From the NCBI RefSeq assembly GCF_900119185.1, contig NZ_FPJE01000037.1, positions 1 to 40,753 on the forward strand: DNA of 40,753 nt. The letters are read 5' to 3'. The notes under the pieces are model-generated. The model did not search any database. It was not told where the DNA came from and worked only from the letters and a program-made list of their open reading frames with translations. Positions within the stretch are counted from its first letter, which is position 1; each line of letters begins with the position of its first letter. The position numbers and the translations under genes are program-made. This DNA is from Sinomicrobium oceani (GTDB taxonomy: Bacteria; Bacteroidota; Bacteroidia; Flavobacteriales; Flavobacteriaceae). Below, piece by piece: positions 8,301 to 16,566 of this stretch.

Positions 8301-8391
8301 TCGCTTTGCGGGGCTGGACCCGGAAAATCATTCATATACCACCCTCCCTCCTTTACGTGTAATAACAGGAGGCGTTCAATTTATATTCTAA
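5371..8391 (+). CDS. SusC/RagA-family TonB-linked outer membrane protein
   Basis: A 1006-residue TonB-dependent transporter. Residues 1-31 form a Sec signal peptide ending AMA. Residues 42-113 are a carboxypeptidase-regulatory-like domain (VTGTVTDSNGEPLGGVNIIV start). A plug follows, with the SusC signature near 175-204 (RIRGQNSI, then DPLYIVDGVPF) and IYGSRGANGVVLITTKKG at 247-264, and the rest forms the barrel. It imports a ligand captured by the SusD lipoprotein across the outer membrane, powered by TonB. No glycoside hydrolases flank it; the neighbours are a TlpA-like lipoprotein and redox genes, so the substrate may be a peptide or other non-glycan. The length is normal for the family. 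Confidence 0.95.
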   Translation: MMKHATLAGLSRWCPITIALILLSLPLPAMALPSLQINDQHQVTGTVTDSNGEPLGGVNIIVSGKGQGTISGFDGSYTLTAIPQDTLVYSFVGFKTRKERVGERLTLDVVLQEDVMALGEVTVNAGYYTVKEKERTGSISRIRAEDIGKQPVSNPLAAMQGRMPGVEVVQSTGVPGGGFQVRIRGQNSIAAGNDPLYIVDGVPFTSQSVASLGLSITHPATITPLTAINPADIESIEVLKDADATAIYGSRGANGVVLITTKKGKAGKTSVEVNMQTGVGQVAHTMKLLNTPQYLDMRREAFANDGVTPTETNAPDLLLWDQNRYTDWQKELIGGTAYTTDARLSVSGGSENTRFSVRGGYYKETTVFPGDFDYQRMSLQSNLNHTSTNEKFGISLTMGFTREESDLLNQDLTRDALMTPPNVPAFINEKGNLMFPLEGTGMNNPYTFIKRKYRKEALNFMTNAVLYYDLWPGLRTKISLGYTNMTNDERSTAPASSQNPVLDPVASAGFADGKYQSWIMEPQLEYTRTWGQGTLNILFGCTFQENTRDRKGVTATGFTSDALIENMAAASDIRVETTEYNKYRYNAFFGRINYNWKGKYLVNLTGRRDGSSRFGPGKQFSNFGAVGVAWVFSEENFIRKGIPFLSFGKLRASYGVTGNDQIGDYEFLDTYSLASFPYHADIGLYPTRLFNPDFAWEQNRKLEGTLELGFFKDHIFLSIGYYRNRSGNQLINLPLPPSTGFAAIRSNLSALVENTGWEVELNTTNIQTHHLQWRTSANFTVPRNKLLEYPGFESSVHARQYEIGKSLFIQKKLHYTEVDPGTGVYQFEDVNQDGVVSSPDDLRAIYEITQDFYGGLNNSITYKNWQLDVFFQFVKQTGRNYLNMFSSAPGFLGNQPTEVLERWQHEGDRTGIQKFTQQSGEAGQAYRTARLQGDYLFGDASFVRLKNLAISYQLPVVNTPFQMVRIYMQGQNLLTLTRFAGLDPENHSYTTLPPLRVITGGVQFIF

Positions 8392-8397
8392 CCCATA

Positions 8398-9810
8398 ATG
8401 AACTGTTTTATGATGAGAATCGACAATATTGCTGAGTATAGGGTTTTGTTCACAATAACCGTGCTGTTGATGTTCTTGTGTTCGTGTGAAGACCTTGTAG
8501 AAGCAGATGCCCCAAAGACCGAATTAGTGAGCAAGACAGTATTTGAAGATGACAGAACCGCTACCGCCGTACTTACCGGGATATATGCCAGGATGATGGC
8601 CAGCTCCGGTTTTGCCAGCGGTTTCGCCAACAGCATAAGTGTTTTGGGCGGGTTGTCTGCCGATGAATTGGTGAGTTATGGTTTTTCTGATGATTTTTTT
8701 GAAAACACCTTGCAATCTACAGACCAGACCGTCCGCCTGTTTTGCTGGAATGAACCTTATCAGTATATCTACACTGCCAATGTGGTTTTGGAAGGCCTGT
8801 TGGAAACAACAGCTATTACACCGGTAGTGAAACGGCAATTAGAAGGAGAAGCCCGGTTTATTCGTGCCTTCTGTTATTTCTACCTGGTTAATTTTTTCGG
8901 GGATGTTCCGCTTCATCTCACTTCAGATTATCGTGAAAATTCAGTGCGCTCCAGGATGCCGGCTGCCGAAGTATACCAACAGATTGTTGCTGATTTAAAA
9001 GAAGCGCAAAAGCTGTTACCGGCAGACTATGCCTTTTCGGAAGGCGAACGTATAAGGCCTAACCAATGGGCCGCTACGGCTTTGCTGGCAAGAACATACC
9101 TCTATATGGAGGACTGGGAAAATGCAGAGATACAGGCAACAAGGGTTATTGATAATCCGCTTTATGAATTACCGGAAAACCTGAACGAGGTGTTCCTGAA
9201 AAACAGCAGGGAAGCCATCTGGCAGTTAATGCCGGTACAACCCGGAATAAATACCTGGGAGGGATTCAGGTTTATCCTGGTTTCCGCTCCTCCGTCCACA
9301 CAAGGGTTGAGTGAGAGCATGGTGCATGCCTTTGAGGCCGGGGATGAAAGACAAAATAAGTGGGTGGGAAGTATAACCAAAGATGGTGATACCTGGTATT
9401 ATCCTCATAAATATAAAATACGATTGGGGACTGTACTGTCAGAATATTCCATGGTGTTGCGTGTTGCGGAGCAATACCTGATCCGGGCAGAAGCACGGGC
9501 TCAGCAAAATAAGATTGAGGGCGCTGTTAAAGATGTGGATGCCCTTCGTAAGCGGGCAAATCTTGACCTTATTGCAGATACCGACCCCGGTATTGGTAAG
9601 TCCGGACTTTTGGAGGCTATCCTGCGCGAACGGCGGGTAGAGCTTTTTACCGAATGGAGCCATCGCTGGTTGGACCTTAAGCGTTCGGAAAATTCCGATA
9701 CTGTTTTGGGAGCTGTAAAACCGCATTGGGAAACCACCGATATATTTTACCCCATACCTTTAGATGAAATCCTTAGAAACTCTTCAATTACCCAGAACCC
9801 GGGATATTAG
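8398..9810 (+). CDS. SusD/RagB-family surface lipoprotein
   Basis: A 470-residue lipoprotein with a signal peptide and lipobox LCSC (Cys30). It has typical RagB/SusD features: an N-terminal TPR-type helical region (QLEGEARFIRAFCYFYLVNF with FGDVPL), a mid-protein LARTYLYMEDWENAE segment, and the C-terminal LREERR-like ILRERRVELFTEWSHRWLDL. It begins 6 bases after the susC stop and works as the ligand-binding lid on the SusC barrel. The exact initiation codon among ATGs at 8398, 8410 and 8413 is uncertain; all leave the lipobox intact. Confidence 0.93.
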   Translation: MNCFMMRIDNIAEYRVLFTITVLLMFLCSCEDLVEADAPKTELVSKTVFEDDRTATAVLTGIYARMMASSGFASGFANSISVLGGLSADELVSYGFSDDFFENTLQSTDQTVRLFCWNEPYQYIYTANVVLEGLLETTAITPVVKRQLEGEARFIRAFCYFYLVNFFGDVPLHLTSDYRENSVRSRMPAAEVYQQIVADLKEAQKLLPADYAFSEGERIRPNQWAATALLARTYLYMEDWENAEIQATRVIDNPLYELPENLNEVFLKNSREAIWQLMPVQPGINTWEGFRFILVSAPPSTQGLSESMVHAFEAGDERQNKWVGSITKDGDTWYYPHKYKIRLGTVLSEYSMVLRVAEQYLIRAEARAQQNKIEGAVKDVDALRKRANLDLIADTDPGIGKSGLLEAILRERRVELFTEWSHRWLDLKRSENSDTVLGAVKPHWETTDIFYPIPLDEILRNSSITQNPGY

Positions 9811-9849
9811 TCCATCATTCGAACTCACCAATTATAAATGTGTCTGTAT

Positions 9850-11391
9850 ATGAAAAAATATAAGTTTTTATTCGTTTTACTGTTCCTGTTGCTCACTGCG
9901 ATTTCCTGTAAAAAACACGTATCGTCAACTATTTCCGGTCCGGGAACAGTTTATATTTCGGGAAAGATAATCGGTAGTATACCAAAAGATAGTGTAAAAT
10001 TCATACTGGAAGGAGAAATCCCTTTTAATCCCAAAATAGGAGGAAATGAAATTATTGTTGAAACAGACGGTGATGGAAAATTTAAGTATAGGTCTCCGGT
10101 CATCGACAAACCCGGAAGAATAACATTGTTCGCCTTTCGCAAAAGACCCGGGGAAATGGGCTCCCGGTTCAATGATGCCTTGAGAAATTATCTTATAGCA
10201 CCTGGAGACAGTATTCATATGGTCATTGACAAGACCAAAGAAGAGACCTCGTTCTCCTTTTCCGGCAGAGGAGCTGAAAAATTCAAATGCAGATGGTCCG
10301 TAGACCAACACGGATATACGGCCAATCCAAGGATGTATGACGAAAGGAGAAAAACCTATGATCTGAATGTGCTGGACAGGTACAGGAGAAGAGTAGAGTT
10401 GGCCGATTCCATTATAGATGTTCAAATCGGTGAATTGAATAAACACAGGAAAGGTTTAAGTAGGGAAATATACCAAATCATAAAAGCGGATATCATCGGG
10501 GATACGAATAGTCACCTGAAAGATTTTTGGTATTTGCGTTTAAGTAACGAAAATGTTGGTGAAGATGAAATATCGGAATTGCGTAAAATGATCGATCAGT
10601 CCGGAATTTCCGGTATTGATAATGATTTGTTGGCGATGTCGCCGTTTTATATTCGCTTTTTGTCGTTAAAAACTATTGCAGAACTCTGTATTACCCACCC
10701 GGAACAAAAAGAATATGAATTCAAGAATATATATGTCAAACGGTTCGGGGATTTATGTGCAGTATGGAAGAACCAATATGAGGGAATACTGCGGGAAAAA
10801 TTACTTCTTTTTAACCTGCAAAATTTGAAAGTACAGGATACGGATGGTTTAAATGCATGCTTAAAGGAAAGTTATGTGCTGTTTCAAACGCCTTCTTTGA
10901 GAAAGATCATTGAAGATTGGTATGGAAAGAAGACGAAAGGGGTGGCAGCTTTTGATTTTGCCTTGCCGGATACGACGGGTCGTATGGTACGCTTAAGCGA
11001 TTTCAGGGGGAAAGTAGTGTATATCGATATATGGTTTACGGGATGCGGGGGATGTGCGTCCCTTGCCGAAAAAGTGGACAAACTGGTTTACCCGAAGTTC
11101 AGGGATAATCCTGAGGTTGTGTTTGTCTCCATTTCAGGGGACAAGAACAAGGAACGGTGGCTTAAGAGTGTAGAAGGGGAGAAGTATGGGCTAAAAGAAT
11201 ATGTTAATTTATATACTAACGGAGAAGGTTTTGATCATCCGTTTATGAAATATTATGGCATTCGTGGCGGACCAACAACCATGTTGATAGATAAAGAAGG
11301 GAACATATATTCCGCAGCCCCGCCAAAACAAGGCGATGATAAAAAAATGAAAGCACTCATAGCACTCATAGAGGAAGCTTTAATAGAATGA
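9850..11391 (+). CDS. TlpA-like thioredoxin-fold lipoprotein
   Basis: A 513-residue envelope lipoprotein from the ATG at 9850 (MKKYKF start), with lipobox AISC at Cys20. The frame opens at 9838, but the later start gives a standard signal peptide. The N-terminal half resembles the DUF4369-type beta domain often fused to these proteins. The C-terminal part is a redoxin/TlpA domain: FALPDTTGRMVRLSDFRGKV, active-site CGGC (Cys399-Cys402) and the cis-Pro region GGPTTML. It should reduce or exchange disulfides outside the cytoplasm. It follows SusD closely and ends exactly where the convergent gene ends. Neighbouring MauE-like and Cys-rich peptide genes suggest a shared thiol pathway. Confidence 0.88.
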   Translation: MKKYKFLFVLLFLLLTAISCKKHVSSTISGPGTVYISGKIIGSIPKDSVKFILEGEIPFNPKIGGNEIIVETDGDGKFKYRSPVIDKPGRITLFAFRKRPGEMGSRFNDALRNYLIAPGDSIHMVIDKTKEETSFSFSGRGAEKFKCRWSVDQHGYTANPRMYDERRKTYDLNVLDRYRRRVELADSIIDVQIGELNKHRKGLSREIYQIIKADIIGDTNSHLKDFWYLRLSNENVGEDEISELRKMIDQSGISGIDNDLLAMSPFYIRFLSLKTIAELCITHPEQKEYEFKNIYVKRFGDLCAVWKNQYEGILREKLLLFNLQNLKVQDTDGLNACLKESYVLFQTPSLRKIIEDWYGKKTKGVAAFDFALPDTTGRMVRLSDFRGKVVYIDIWFTGCGGCASLAEKVDKLVYPKFRDNPEVVFVSISGDKNKERWLKSVEGEKYGLKEYVNLYTNGEGFDHPFMKYYGIRGGPTTMLIDKEGNIYSAAPPKQGDDKKMKALIALIEEALIE

Positions 11392-12444
11392 TTAAATAGC
11401 TATCCCAAAAGCTATGATGTCGTTGTCATATAAAGCAATCAGGGCATTGTCGTATACTGCAAAATCCCTGATTTGTTTCCCGTCATATCCGGGAATGTAA
11501 AAACTATAGATATATCGCTGGTTCTTTAGTGAATATACATCAATGACGGATTTGTGCCGGGAATCGGTAATCTCCTCGTTTTTAGCTATGAAATTAGAAT
11601 GAATAAATAAGTGGTTTCCGTCAGCATAGCTTTTTTTGTTTACGATTAAAGGAGGTGCTGCCAGGATAAAGCGATCACTACCTTCAGCCCTTATTTTGGT
11701 TACTTTTATTTTAGCATGACTAACGGTGTCTATGGTTTTTCCCTTATAGAGAATATTCATATCGGTGTCCATTCCGATAAACTGGTTGCGATAGTGGTAT
11801 ACATAAATCAGATGATTGTTTTTCCGGTTATAATGAAGCTCCCCGTCTGTACAGAAAATACCATCTACTTGTTTTTCCAGGATATTTGGCATTCGTTTAA
11901 CGGTTATCGGGTGTAGTGTTTCTTTAGCCAGTATATTCTGCTGAAGTTTGGCGTCATAGGTTTTTAAGACAAATGAAGACGGAGATAAGGGCAGACATTG
12001 GCTGAAATGGACACTGTCAATGGGTAGGCGTACCGGACGAAGCGTTTTTAAATCACTGTACAATATGCTTGGAGTGATCCCCTCGCTTAGATATATGCCT
12101 TGAGAATTAATCTTTATACGCAGCGCCCTCCAGGCAATTTTCTGATCTTTATTTACATTTAATTCCAATGAAGTGATGTCTCCCGTTTTATAATTAATTT
12201 CTTTAAAGGATTCGGGATTTGTGGAAGTTCCTATATAAATATATTCCCGGGTAATACCCAAAATAATAGGTTGGAAGATGTTTTCTATATGAAACACTTT
12301 CCGGGAGGTAATAAAATGTGGAGGGAAAAAACGGGCAAAATCGCCTTTCCTGGAAAATACTTGGTTGGACTCTCGGTGAAATACATACATGGAAAGTATA
12401 CTCAGAAATATACAAGTGATAATGGTCAGCAGTTTTTTTCTCAT
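11392..12444 (-). CDS. Membrane-anchored propeller-like protein
   Basis: A 350-residue protein from the ATG at 12444, chosen because MRKKLLTIITCIFLSILSMY forms a normal signal anchor; the frame is open to 12528, but that part overlaps the DUF6520-type gene. The body is rich in short beta segments with repeated Y/F-x-D blocks (YIYIGTSTN, LIYVYHYRNQFIGMDTDMNI, VIDVYSLKNQRYIYSFYIPG), like the six-bladed TolB/BF3164-type propellers of Bacteroidota. I assign the fold, not a reaction. It lies downstream of the MauE-like and DUF6520-type genes and is convergent with the TlpA-like gene with no spacer. Confidence 0.65.
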   Translation of the reverse strand: MRKKLLTIITCIFLSILSMYVFHRESNQVFSRKGDFARFFPPHFITSRKVFHIENIFQPIILGITREYIYIGTSTNPESFKEINYKTGDITSLELNVNKDQKIAWRALRIKINSQGIYLSEGITPSILYSDLKTLRPVRLPIDSVHFSQCLPLSPSSFVLKTYDAKLQQNILAKETLHPITVKRMPNILEKQVDGIFCTDGELHYNRKNNHLIYVYHYRNQFIGMDTDMNILYKGKTIDTVSHAKIKVTKIRAEGSDRFILAAPPLIVNKKSYADGNHLFIHSNFIAKNEEITDSRHKSVIDVYSLKNQRYIYSFYIPGYDGKQIRDFAVYDNALIALYDNDIIAFGIAI

Positions 12445-12502
12445 GAGGATTTGGTTAAAAGGGGATCTCGGAACAAGGCCCAAAATCCCCTGGTGATAAA
12501 GA

Positions 12503-12745
12503 TTATGGCAACGGTCTGAATGTATCAAAACCTACGGGATCGGTACATTCATCATCGAAATAAACAGCATCACATTGCGGACCGGTATTGGTCGCTGCAC
12601 AATTTGATGGATCACAATCATCGCCTATTTCTTCGTACAATTGTTGTAGCGAAGGAGCATTATTTATGGTTTTACTGGCAAATGCCCCGCCAACAGCTAC
12701 GAGAAAAGCTGCGCTTCCTAAAAGAAATTTGAATTTCTTCATCAT
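12503..12745 (-). CDS. DUF6520-like exported Cys-rich peptide
   Basis: An 80-residue precursor from the ATG at 12745 (MMKKFKFLLGSAAFLVAVGG, cleavage near AFA-SK), which resembles the DUF6520 small proteins of flavobacteria. The mature part is about 57 residues, acidic, and has four cysteines (the DDCDPSNC pair, GPQC and DDEC), suitable for two disulfides. It lies between a MauE-like membrane protein and the propeller-like gene, in the direction of the AraC gene upstream. The frame extends to 12817, but that lacks a signal peptide. Function is unknown. The cysteines and the redox neighbours suggest it is an oxidised secreted peptide. Confidence 0.7.
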   Translation of the reverse strand: MMKKFKFLLGSAAFLVAVGGAFASKTINNAPSLQQLYEEIGDDCDPSNCAATNTGPQCDAVYFDDECTDPVGFDTFRPLP

Positions 12746-12820
12746 TGAAAAATTTAGATTAGTGCCTACTCTGTCTTCCGGGTTTTCGGCTTCCCCCGCC
12801 TGTATTGCGCAATACATATA

Positions 12821-13267
12821 TTATACTCGGGTAGTATTCGTTTTTTCGGGTGTGGTGTAGAGTACTATCCCTGCAATGGCCAGGGCTATAAAAACCAGGT
12901 TAAACACCAGGTGTTCCGTCCACCCCAGGTTTTCCAGGATACCCCCGCAGGAGCAGGGGACATAGGGCGAAAAGTACAGTACGGCTACGATATAGGCCGT
13001 AAAGAGGGTCATCAGGCTCAGCGAGGCATAGAGGGCCCCCAGCCGGAACCGTGGCACAAAAAGCAAAAGCGAAATGGCGAGTTCCACGGCCGGTATGGTC
13101 CATACCACCATGTCTGCAAAAGCCGTGAGCAAAGGCGACTGCCCCAGTTGTGCGCGGAATTTCTCAAATTCCAACAATTTGCTCACCGCTGCATAGGTAA
13201 ACAGGACAACAAACAACAAGCAGATGGTCTCTACAATCCAAGGCCTATATCTCAAAATAAAACGCAT
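12821..13267 (-). CDS. MauE/DoxX-family redox membrane protein
   Basis: A 148-residue inner-membrane protein with four helices at about 11-31, 48-68, 76-97 and 121-141. It carries the PCSCGG motif (104-109) followed by LENLGWTEHLVFN, which is characteristic of MauE-like members of the DoxX superfamily in Bacteroidota. MauE-type proteins support disulfide or thiol chemistry in the periplasm, like DsbD/VKOR-type electron carriers. The Cys105/Cys107 pair faces the right context beside a Cys-rich exported peptide. It is the first gene after the hairpin that follows the AraC gene and is followed by the DUF6520-like gene after 75 bases. Confidence 0.82.
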   Translation of the reverse strand: MRFILRYRPWIVETICLLFVVLFTYAAVSKLLEFEKFRAQLGQSPLLTAFADMVVWTIPAVELAISLLLFVPRFRLGALYASLSLMTLFTAYIVAVLYFSPYVPCSCGGILENLGWTEHLVFNLVFIALAIAGIVLYTTPEKTNTTRV

Positions 13268-13352
13268 AATCCTTTAGTTTTACGAGACTTATACTGCTAA
13301 CAGTCCCTTTTGCTACTGTAAAATTAAAGGGGGGATTTGGGGTTTTAAAGGA

Positions 13353-13399
13353 GAAAACGGTAAAAATCGTGCAACCTCTGCACAGATCTTTCCGTTTTC
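13353..13399. terminator. Imperfect palindrome between AraC gene and MauE-like gene
   Basis: GAAAACGG (13353-13360) pairs with CCGTTTTC (13392-13399), and GTGCA (13369-13373) with TGCAC (13379-13383). The intervening eight-base segments are only partly complementary. It lies 32 bases beyond the AraC stop and about 85 bases before the MauE-like start, so it could be a terminator for the AraC transcript or an operator for the MauE operon. Confidence 0.4.
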
Positions 13400-13430
13400 C
13401 CCGCATTTATTTTAAAATATAAACGAGGCC

Positions 13431-14381
13431 TTACTGCTCCTTGTTTTTTCGGAACTGTTTTAACGCATACCGGAACGAACTTTCATCGCCATAACCTATT
13501 TTATCATAGACCTGGCGTGTCGTGTAGTGATACTGTTGCATAAGGGCCAGCCCATGAGTAACCCGTAGCCTGCTGTAATATTGATGGGGTGTCATGGTAT
13601 ATTCCTGTTTGAAGTTATTGCGTAGTGTCCGCTTGGTCGCACAGAAATGTGAAGCCAGCAATGTCATGTTCAGCTCACGATCCCGGTAGTGGTCGTCCAG
13701 GTAAGATTTTACCCGGTAGGCGAGGTCGTATGGATTATTTTTCAGTATGGCATCGTAGTGGCCGAGTATATGGGAAATATATTTTCGGATATTCCCTTCC
13801 AATACCCCAAAATTGTCCCCGGAATAATGATAAAGTTTATAAAGCCAGCGGTGCACTTTACGGTCCATGCGGGAGGGGTACAGGATATCGTACGGCATGT
13901 TGCTTTCCCGGAACCCTTCCAGCAGTTGCCGTATGTGGTGAAGGCCCGTACAACTGCGGTCTATCCACTCCGGGTCTGTTTTGACCAATACGATACTATG
14001 GAGCCCTTTGTCCATGTGCGCTACATAACGCCCCGGGTCATAGTAGAGCATAAAAAACGTATTGCTGTTGATGCGTGTCATGGGAATATCATTTCCCGTA
14101 GAGAGAAAATACCCACCCTGTACTATAAAAAAGAGGAACAGGGCCCTTTTTCGAATATTAAAACGAACCGGGGTGCTTTTGCTCACCTTAAGTTCTGTCA
14201 GGTTTATATCAAAAGGAGCGTAAGGCATGTGCTGGCTTACGATCTCCATATCCTGCAAACGGTAGTAATGGCGCTGTTTGGCAAAAGCGATGACGAAACG
14301 GCACCACCCGGGCAGTCTTTCGACGGGACCGGCGGATACTAATTCTTGGGGTTCAAAGATCAGGTCGTATGGTGTGGTCAT
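13431..14381 (-). CDS. AraC-family transcriptional regulator
   Basis: A 316-residue protein from the ATG at 14381 (MTTPYDLIFEP start); an alternative ATG at 14471 adds 30 residues. The last roughly 100 residues form the double helix-turn-helix of AraC proteins: VKSYLDDHYRDRELNMTLLA, FCATKRTLRNNFKQEYTMTP, then MQQYHYTTRQVYDKIGYGDE with SSFRYALKQF. The N-terminal region is a beta-rich sensor-like segment without a recognised ligand motif. It stands just upstream of, and in the same direction as, the MauE/DUF6520 genes and is a likely regulator of this module or of the SusCD operon. Confidence 0.88.
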   Translation of the reverse strand: MTTPYDLIFEPQELVSAGPVERLPGWCRFVIAFAKQRHYYRLQDMEIVSQHMPYAPFDINLTELKVSKSTPVRFNIRKRALFLFFIVQGGYFLSTGNDIPMTRINSNTFFMLYYDPGRYVAHMDKGLHSIVLVKTDPEWIDRSCTGLHHIRQLLEGFRESNMPYDILYPSRMDRKVHRWLYKLYHYSGDNFGVLEGNIRKYISHILGHYDAILKNNPYDLAYRVKSYLDDHYRDRELNMTLLASHFCATKRTLRNNFKQEYTMTPHQYYSRLRVTHGLALMQQYHYTTRQVYDKIGYGDESSFRYALKQFRKNKEQ

Positions 14382-14481
14382 GGCATTGGGGTTTAGGGGT
14401 TGTTTGGTAATGACGGGGGCAATCGTTAGCTGGTTTACGCACAAACCGGGAATATCCGGCCAGGCGTTCATGGAATTCCCA

Positions 14482-14786
14482 TAAAAAGAGGAAGACCAGG
14501 TATCCTCCTTTGATTTCAGACTATAAAATTAAAACATCTTCGTGGCCGGGCAGGGATTATTTGTGGTGCGAAAAGGAGTATTTGGGGGTGGTTTTTTAGT
14601 GGGGTAGTTTTGTAGTTCGTGGTTAACGGGTTATAAATGGATGTAGATCGCTGAAAATATGAATTTTAACGCCATAGAGGTGGCTGCGTGTTCCGGCGTA
14701 GGTTGCTGAGCCTGTCAAAGTACGGAATGTACCGAAGCCCCGGTATGGGTGGTTAAGTTACTGCGTTTGATGATCTCCGAATAACC
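14482..14786. other. Intergenic stretch between the two AraC-type genes
   Basis: No gene is supported here. Bases about 14697-14745 hold a short segment (GCTGAGCCTGTCAAAGTACG) of the kind found in dispersed repeats of Bacteroidota. A T/G-rich tract lies near 14580-14625. The upstream region of the AraC gene at 14381 must carry its promoter, but I could not identify one with confidence. Confidence 0.35.
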
Positions 14787-16196
14787 TTACCCCAAACCCT
14801 CGCTAATTTCCCTGGCTCCGAGGTGTTTCCTGAACTTATGCGGGGTTTCTCCGTATACTTTTTTAAACGCTTTATAGAAATGAGAGGTACTGGCATAACC
14901 TATACTCCCGGCAATATCTTTTAGCGGCACATTGGTGTTCAGTACAAGCAGCTTTGCCCTTTTCAGGCGTTCTGCTCTCTGGAAGCGGAAAACCGTAGTG
15001 CCGAGGATACTCCGGAAGCCGTATTTCAGTTTAAACTCATTCGTAGCAAAAATATGGGCCAGTTCCTTTAAGGACAACAAGGGCTCATCTACATGGTGCA
15101 GGATGTAGATTCGGGCCCTGGCGATGAGTAGCCGGTCGGCAGCGGTCAGCGCAATAGTATCGCGGGTTTCCTTCTTTTTTACGGCAGGGGCGTTGCCCCC
15201 CGGCTCAGCCCGGGAACCGGGTAAGGGCTGGTTTTTCTCGTCCCGGTCGTAGGCCGTGTTCAGGAAGCTTACCGAAAGGGCCTGCCCCGATTCCGGATCG
15301 GTACCGTAAAGGACAGAAACCCGGCAGGATACCGGTAGCAACAACCCGCCGCCGGTCTTTACATATAAAACAACGGTCCGGTCTGTTTCCTGTTGCAGCC
15401 GGCTTACCACATCATTCCAGGTATGGCGGGAATCTTTGGCCAGTAAAGAAGGAAACGACAAGCCCGCCATCGTACCGGTATCCAGCCCCAGGGCTTTGAT
15501 CACTTCCGGGTGAAATTCCCGGATTTGCAGGTGCCTGTCCAGGACAAAAGCCGTACGGCCCCAAAGATAATCCCCGCACAGTTGTTGGGCATGTGTCCTG
15601 GGCACAAAGGCGGCATCCAGTTCTTCGGCGGTCATATTCAGCAATACCGTAATATATTCCGAAAGGTCGTCTTTATAGGAGCGTTCTATCCGGCATTGAA
15701 AATTTCCCGTAGCCAGGGCCAGGAACATATCCTCTACGTGTGCTATCTGTGCTTTGAAATTATCCGGGTACACCCGGTGTATACGGTGCTGTTCTCGGAT
15801 AGCCCCGGGGTCGTTTTCGCCCCGGACGGTGGTTTTTACATAGTGCAAAGCCTCTTTTTTGCGGGGAAATATCCCGGTAGGAATGGCCGGGGCATTGGCT
15901 TTTATGTAAAAATAAGCCATTAGCCTGCCCAGGGGAGAGGGGGTATAAACACCCAGAACATGGATATACAGGGCACCTTCGCCCGCAAGGTAGTTCCTGG
16001 CCTGCCGGGTAAGGTCTTTTACCCCGCGGAAATCTACAAAAACAGGATATGCCTTTTCCCCCTGAAGAGAAAGCCGGTCCGAAGTTAAACGTATGGCAGC
16101 ACGAAGGTCCAGGACGGTATCCGGCTTATAGGTTACAAACAGGATACCCTGGTCTATCCACAAACGCGCATATTTATTTTCCAGGAACTCGGGCAT
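14787..16196 (-). CDS. PAS-containing AraC-family regulator with DUF7793-like N-terminus
   Basis: A 469-residue protein with three parts. Residues about 1-130 resemble the STAS-like DUF7793 domain (ARLWIDQGILFVTYKP, PVFVDFRGVKDLTRQARNYL). About 205-325 look like a PAS sensor (FVLDRHLQIREFHPEVIKAL). About 365-460 form an AraC DNA-binding domain (LSLKELAHIFATNEFKLKYG, GTTVFRFQRAERLKRAKLLV, IAGSIGYASTSHFYKAFKKV). A basic, low-complexity linker precedes the last domain. It starts at the only good ATG, 16196. It lies upstream of the GC-rich lysis-type cassette but on the opposite strand. Its target is unknown. Confidence 0.85.
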   Translation of the reverse strand: MPEFLENKYARLWIDQGILFVTYKPDTVLDLRAAIRLTSDRLSLQGEKAYPVFVDFRGVKDLTRQARNYLAGEGALYIHVLGVYTPSPLGRLMAYFYIKANAPAIPTGIFPRKKEALHYVKTTVRGENDPGAIREQHRIHRVYPDNFKAQIAHVEDMFLALATGNFQCRIERSYKDDLSEYITVLLNMTAEELDAAFVPRTHAQQLCGDYLWGRTAFVLDRHLQIREFHPEVIKALGLDTGTMAGLSFPSLLAKDSRHTWNDVVSRLQQETDRTVVLYVKTGGGLLLPVSCRVSVLYGTDPESGQALSVSFLNTAYDRDEKNQPLPGSRAEPGGNAPAVKKKETRDTIALTAADRLLIARARIYILHHVDEPLLSLKELAHIFATNEFKLKYGFRSILGTTVFRFQRAERLKRAKLLVLNTNVPLKDIAGSIGYASTSHFYKAFKKVYGETPHKFRKHLGAREISEGLG

Positions 16197-16254
16197 TTTT
16201 GCGTTTTTTCAACAGCAATTTTTAGTACATGACAAATTTCGGTCCGGGTAGATC

Positions 16255-16312
16255 TTCCGCTCCCGAAAGCTCTCGGGAGCGGAAAATCAGATTCCCCTGC
16301 CTGGCCGGCAGG
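16255..16312. repeat. Two consecutive perfect hairpins (REP-like)
   Basis: TTCCGCTCCCGA (16255-16266) pairs perfectly with TCGGGAGCGGAA (16273-16284). CCTGCC (16296-16301) pairs with GGCAGG (16307-16312). The CCTGCC/GGCAGG and TCCCGA/TCGGGA hairpin types recur at 17232-17297 and 20641-20696, so this is part of a dispersed palindromic repeat family. Confidence 0.6.
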
Positions 16313-16545
16313 ATCTGGAGTTAGGGTCAAACGGGTTTACCGATATGTCGGCATAAAATAAATGTTGTCGTATACCAGGCAACAAGCTGCCAAAGTACTA
16401 AAAATCAGTCATAAAAACATAAGCTTTCCTACAGCCTCCGTGCTGCAGTCCCGTTTTTCCGTATGTTTTCGGGGAAAAATATGGTGCAATCGGGTAGTAA
16501 AAAGGCGCAGGAGGGATTATTTTAAGGACGAAAACGGGGTTTTGC

Positions 16546-16566
16546 CGGTTTATTTAACCGTTTTTT
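16546..16566 (+). terminator. Hairpin with T-run upstream of the small HTH gene
   Basis: CGGTT (16546-16550), loop TATTT, AACCG (16556-16560) and then TTTTTT. An outer AAAACGG (16531-16537)/CCGTTTT pairing is an alternative. No supported gene precedes it on the plus strand; 16197-16713 otherwise holds only the palindromic repeats. It may isolate the following cassette from read-through. Confidence 0.4.
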
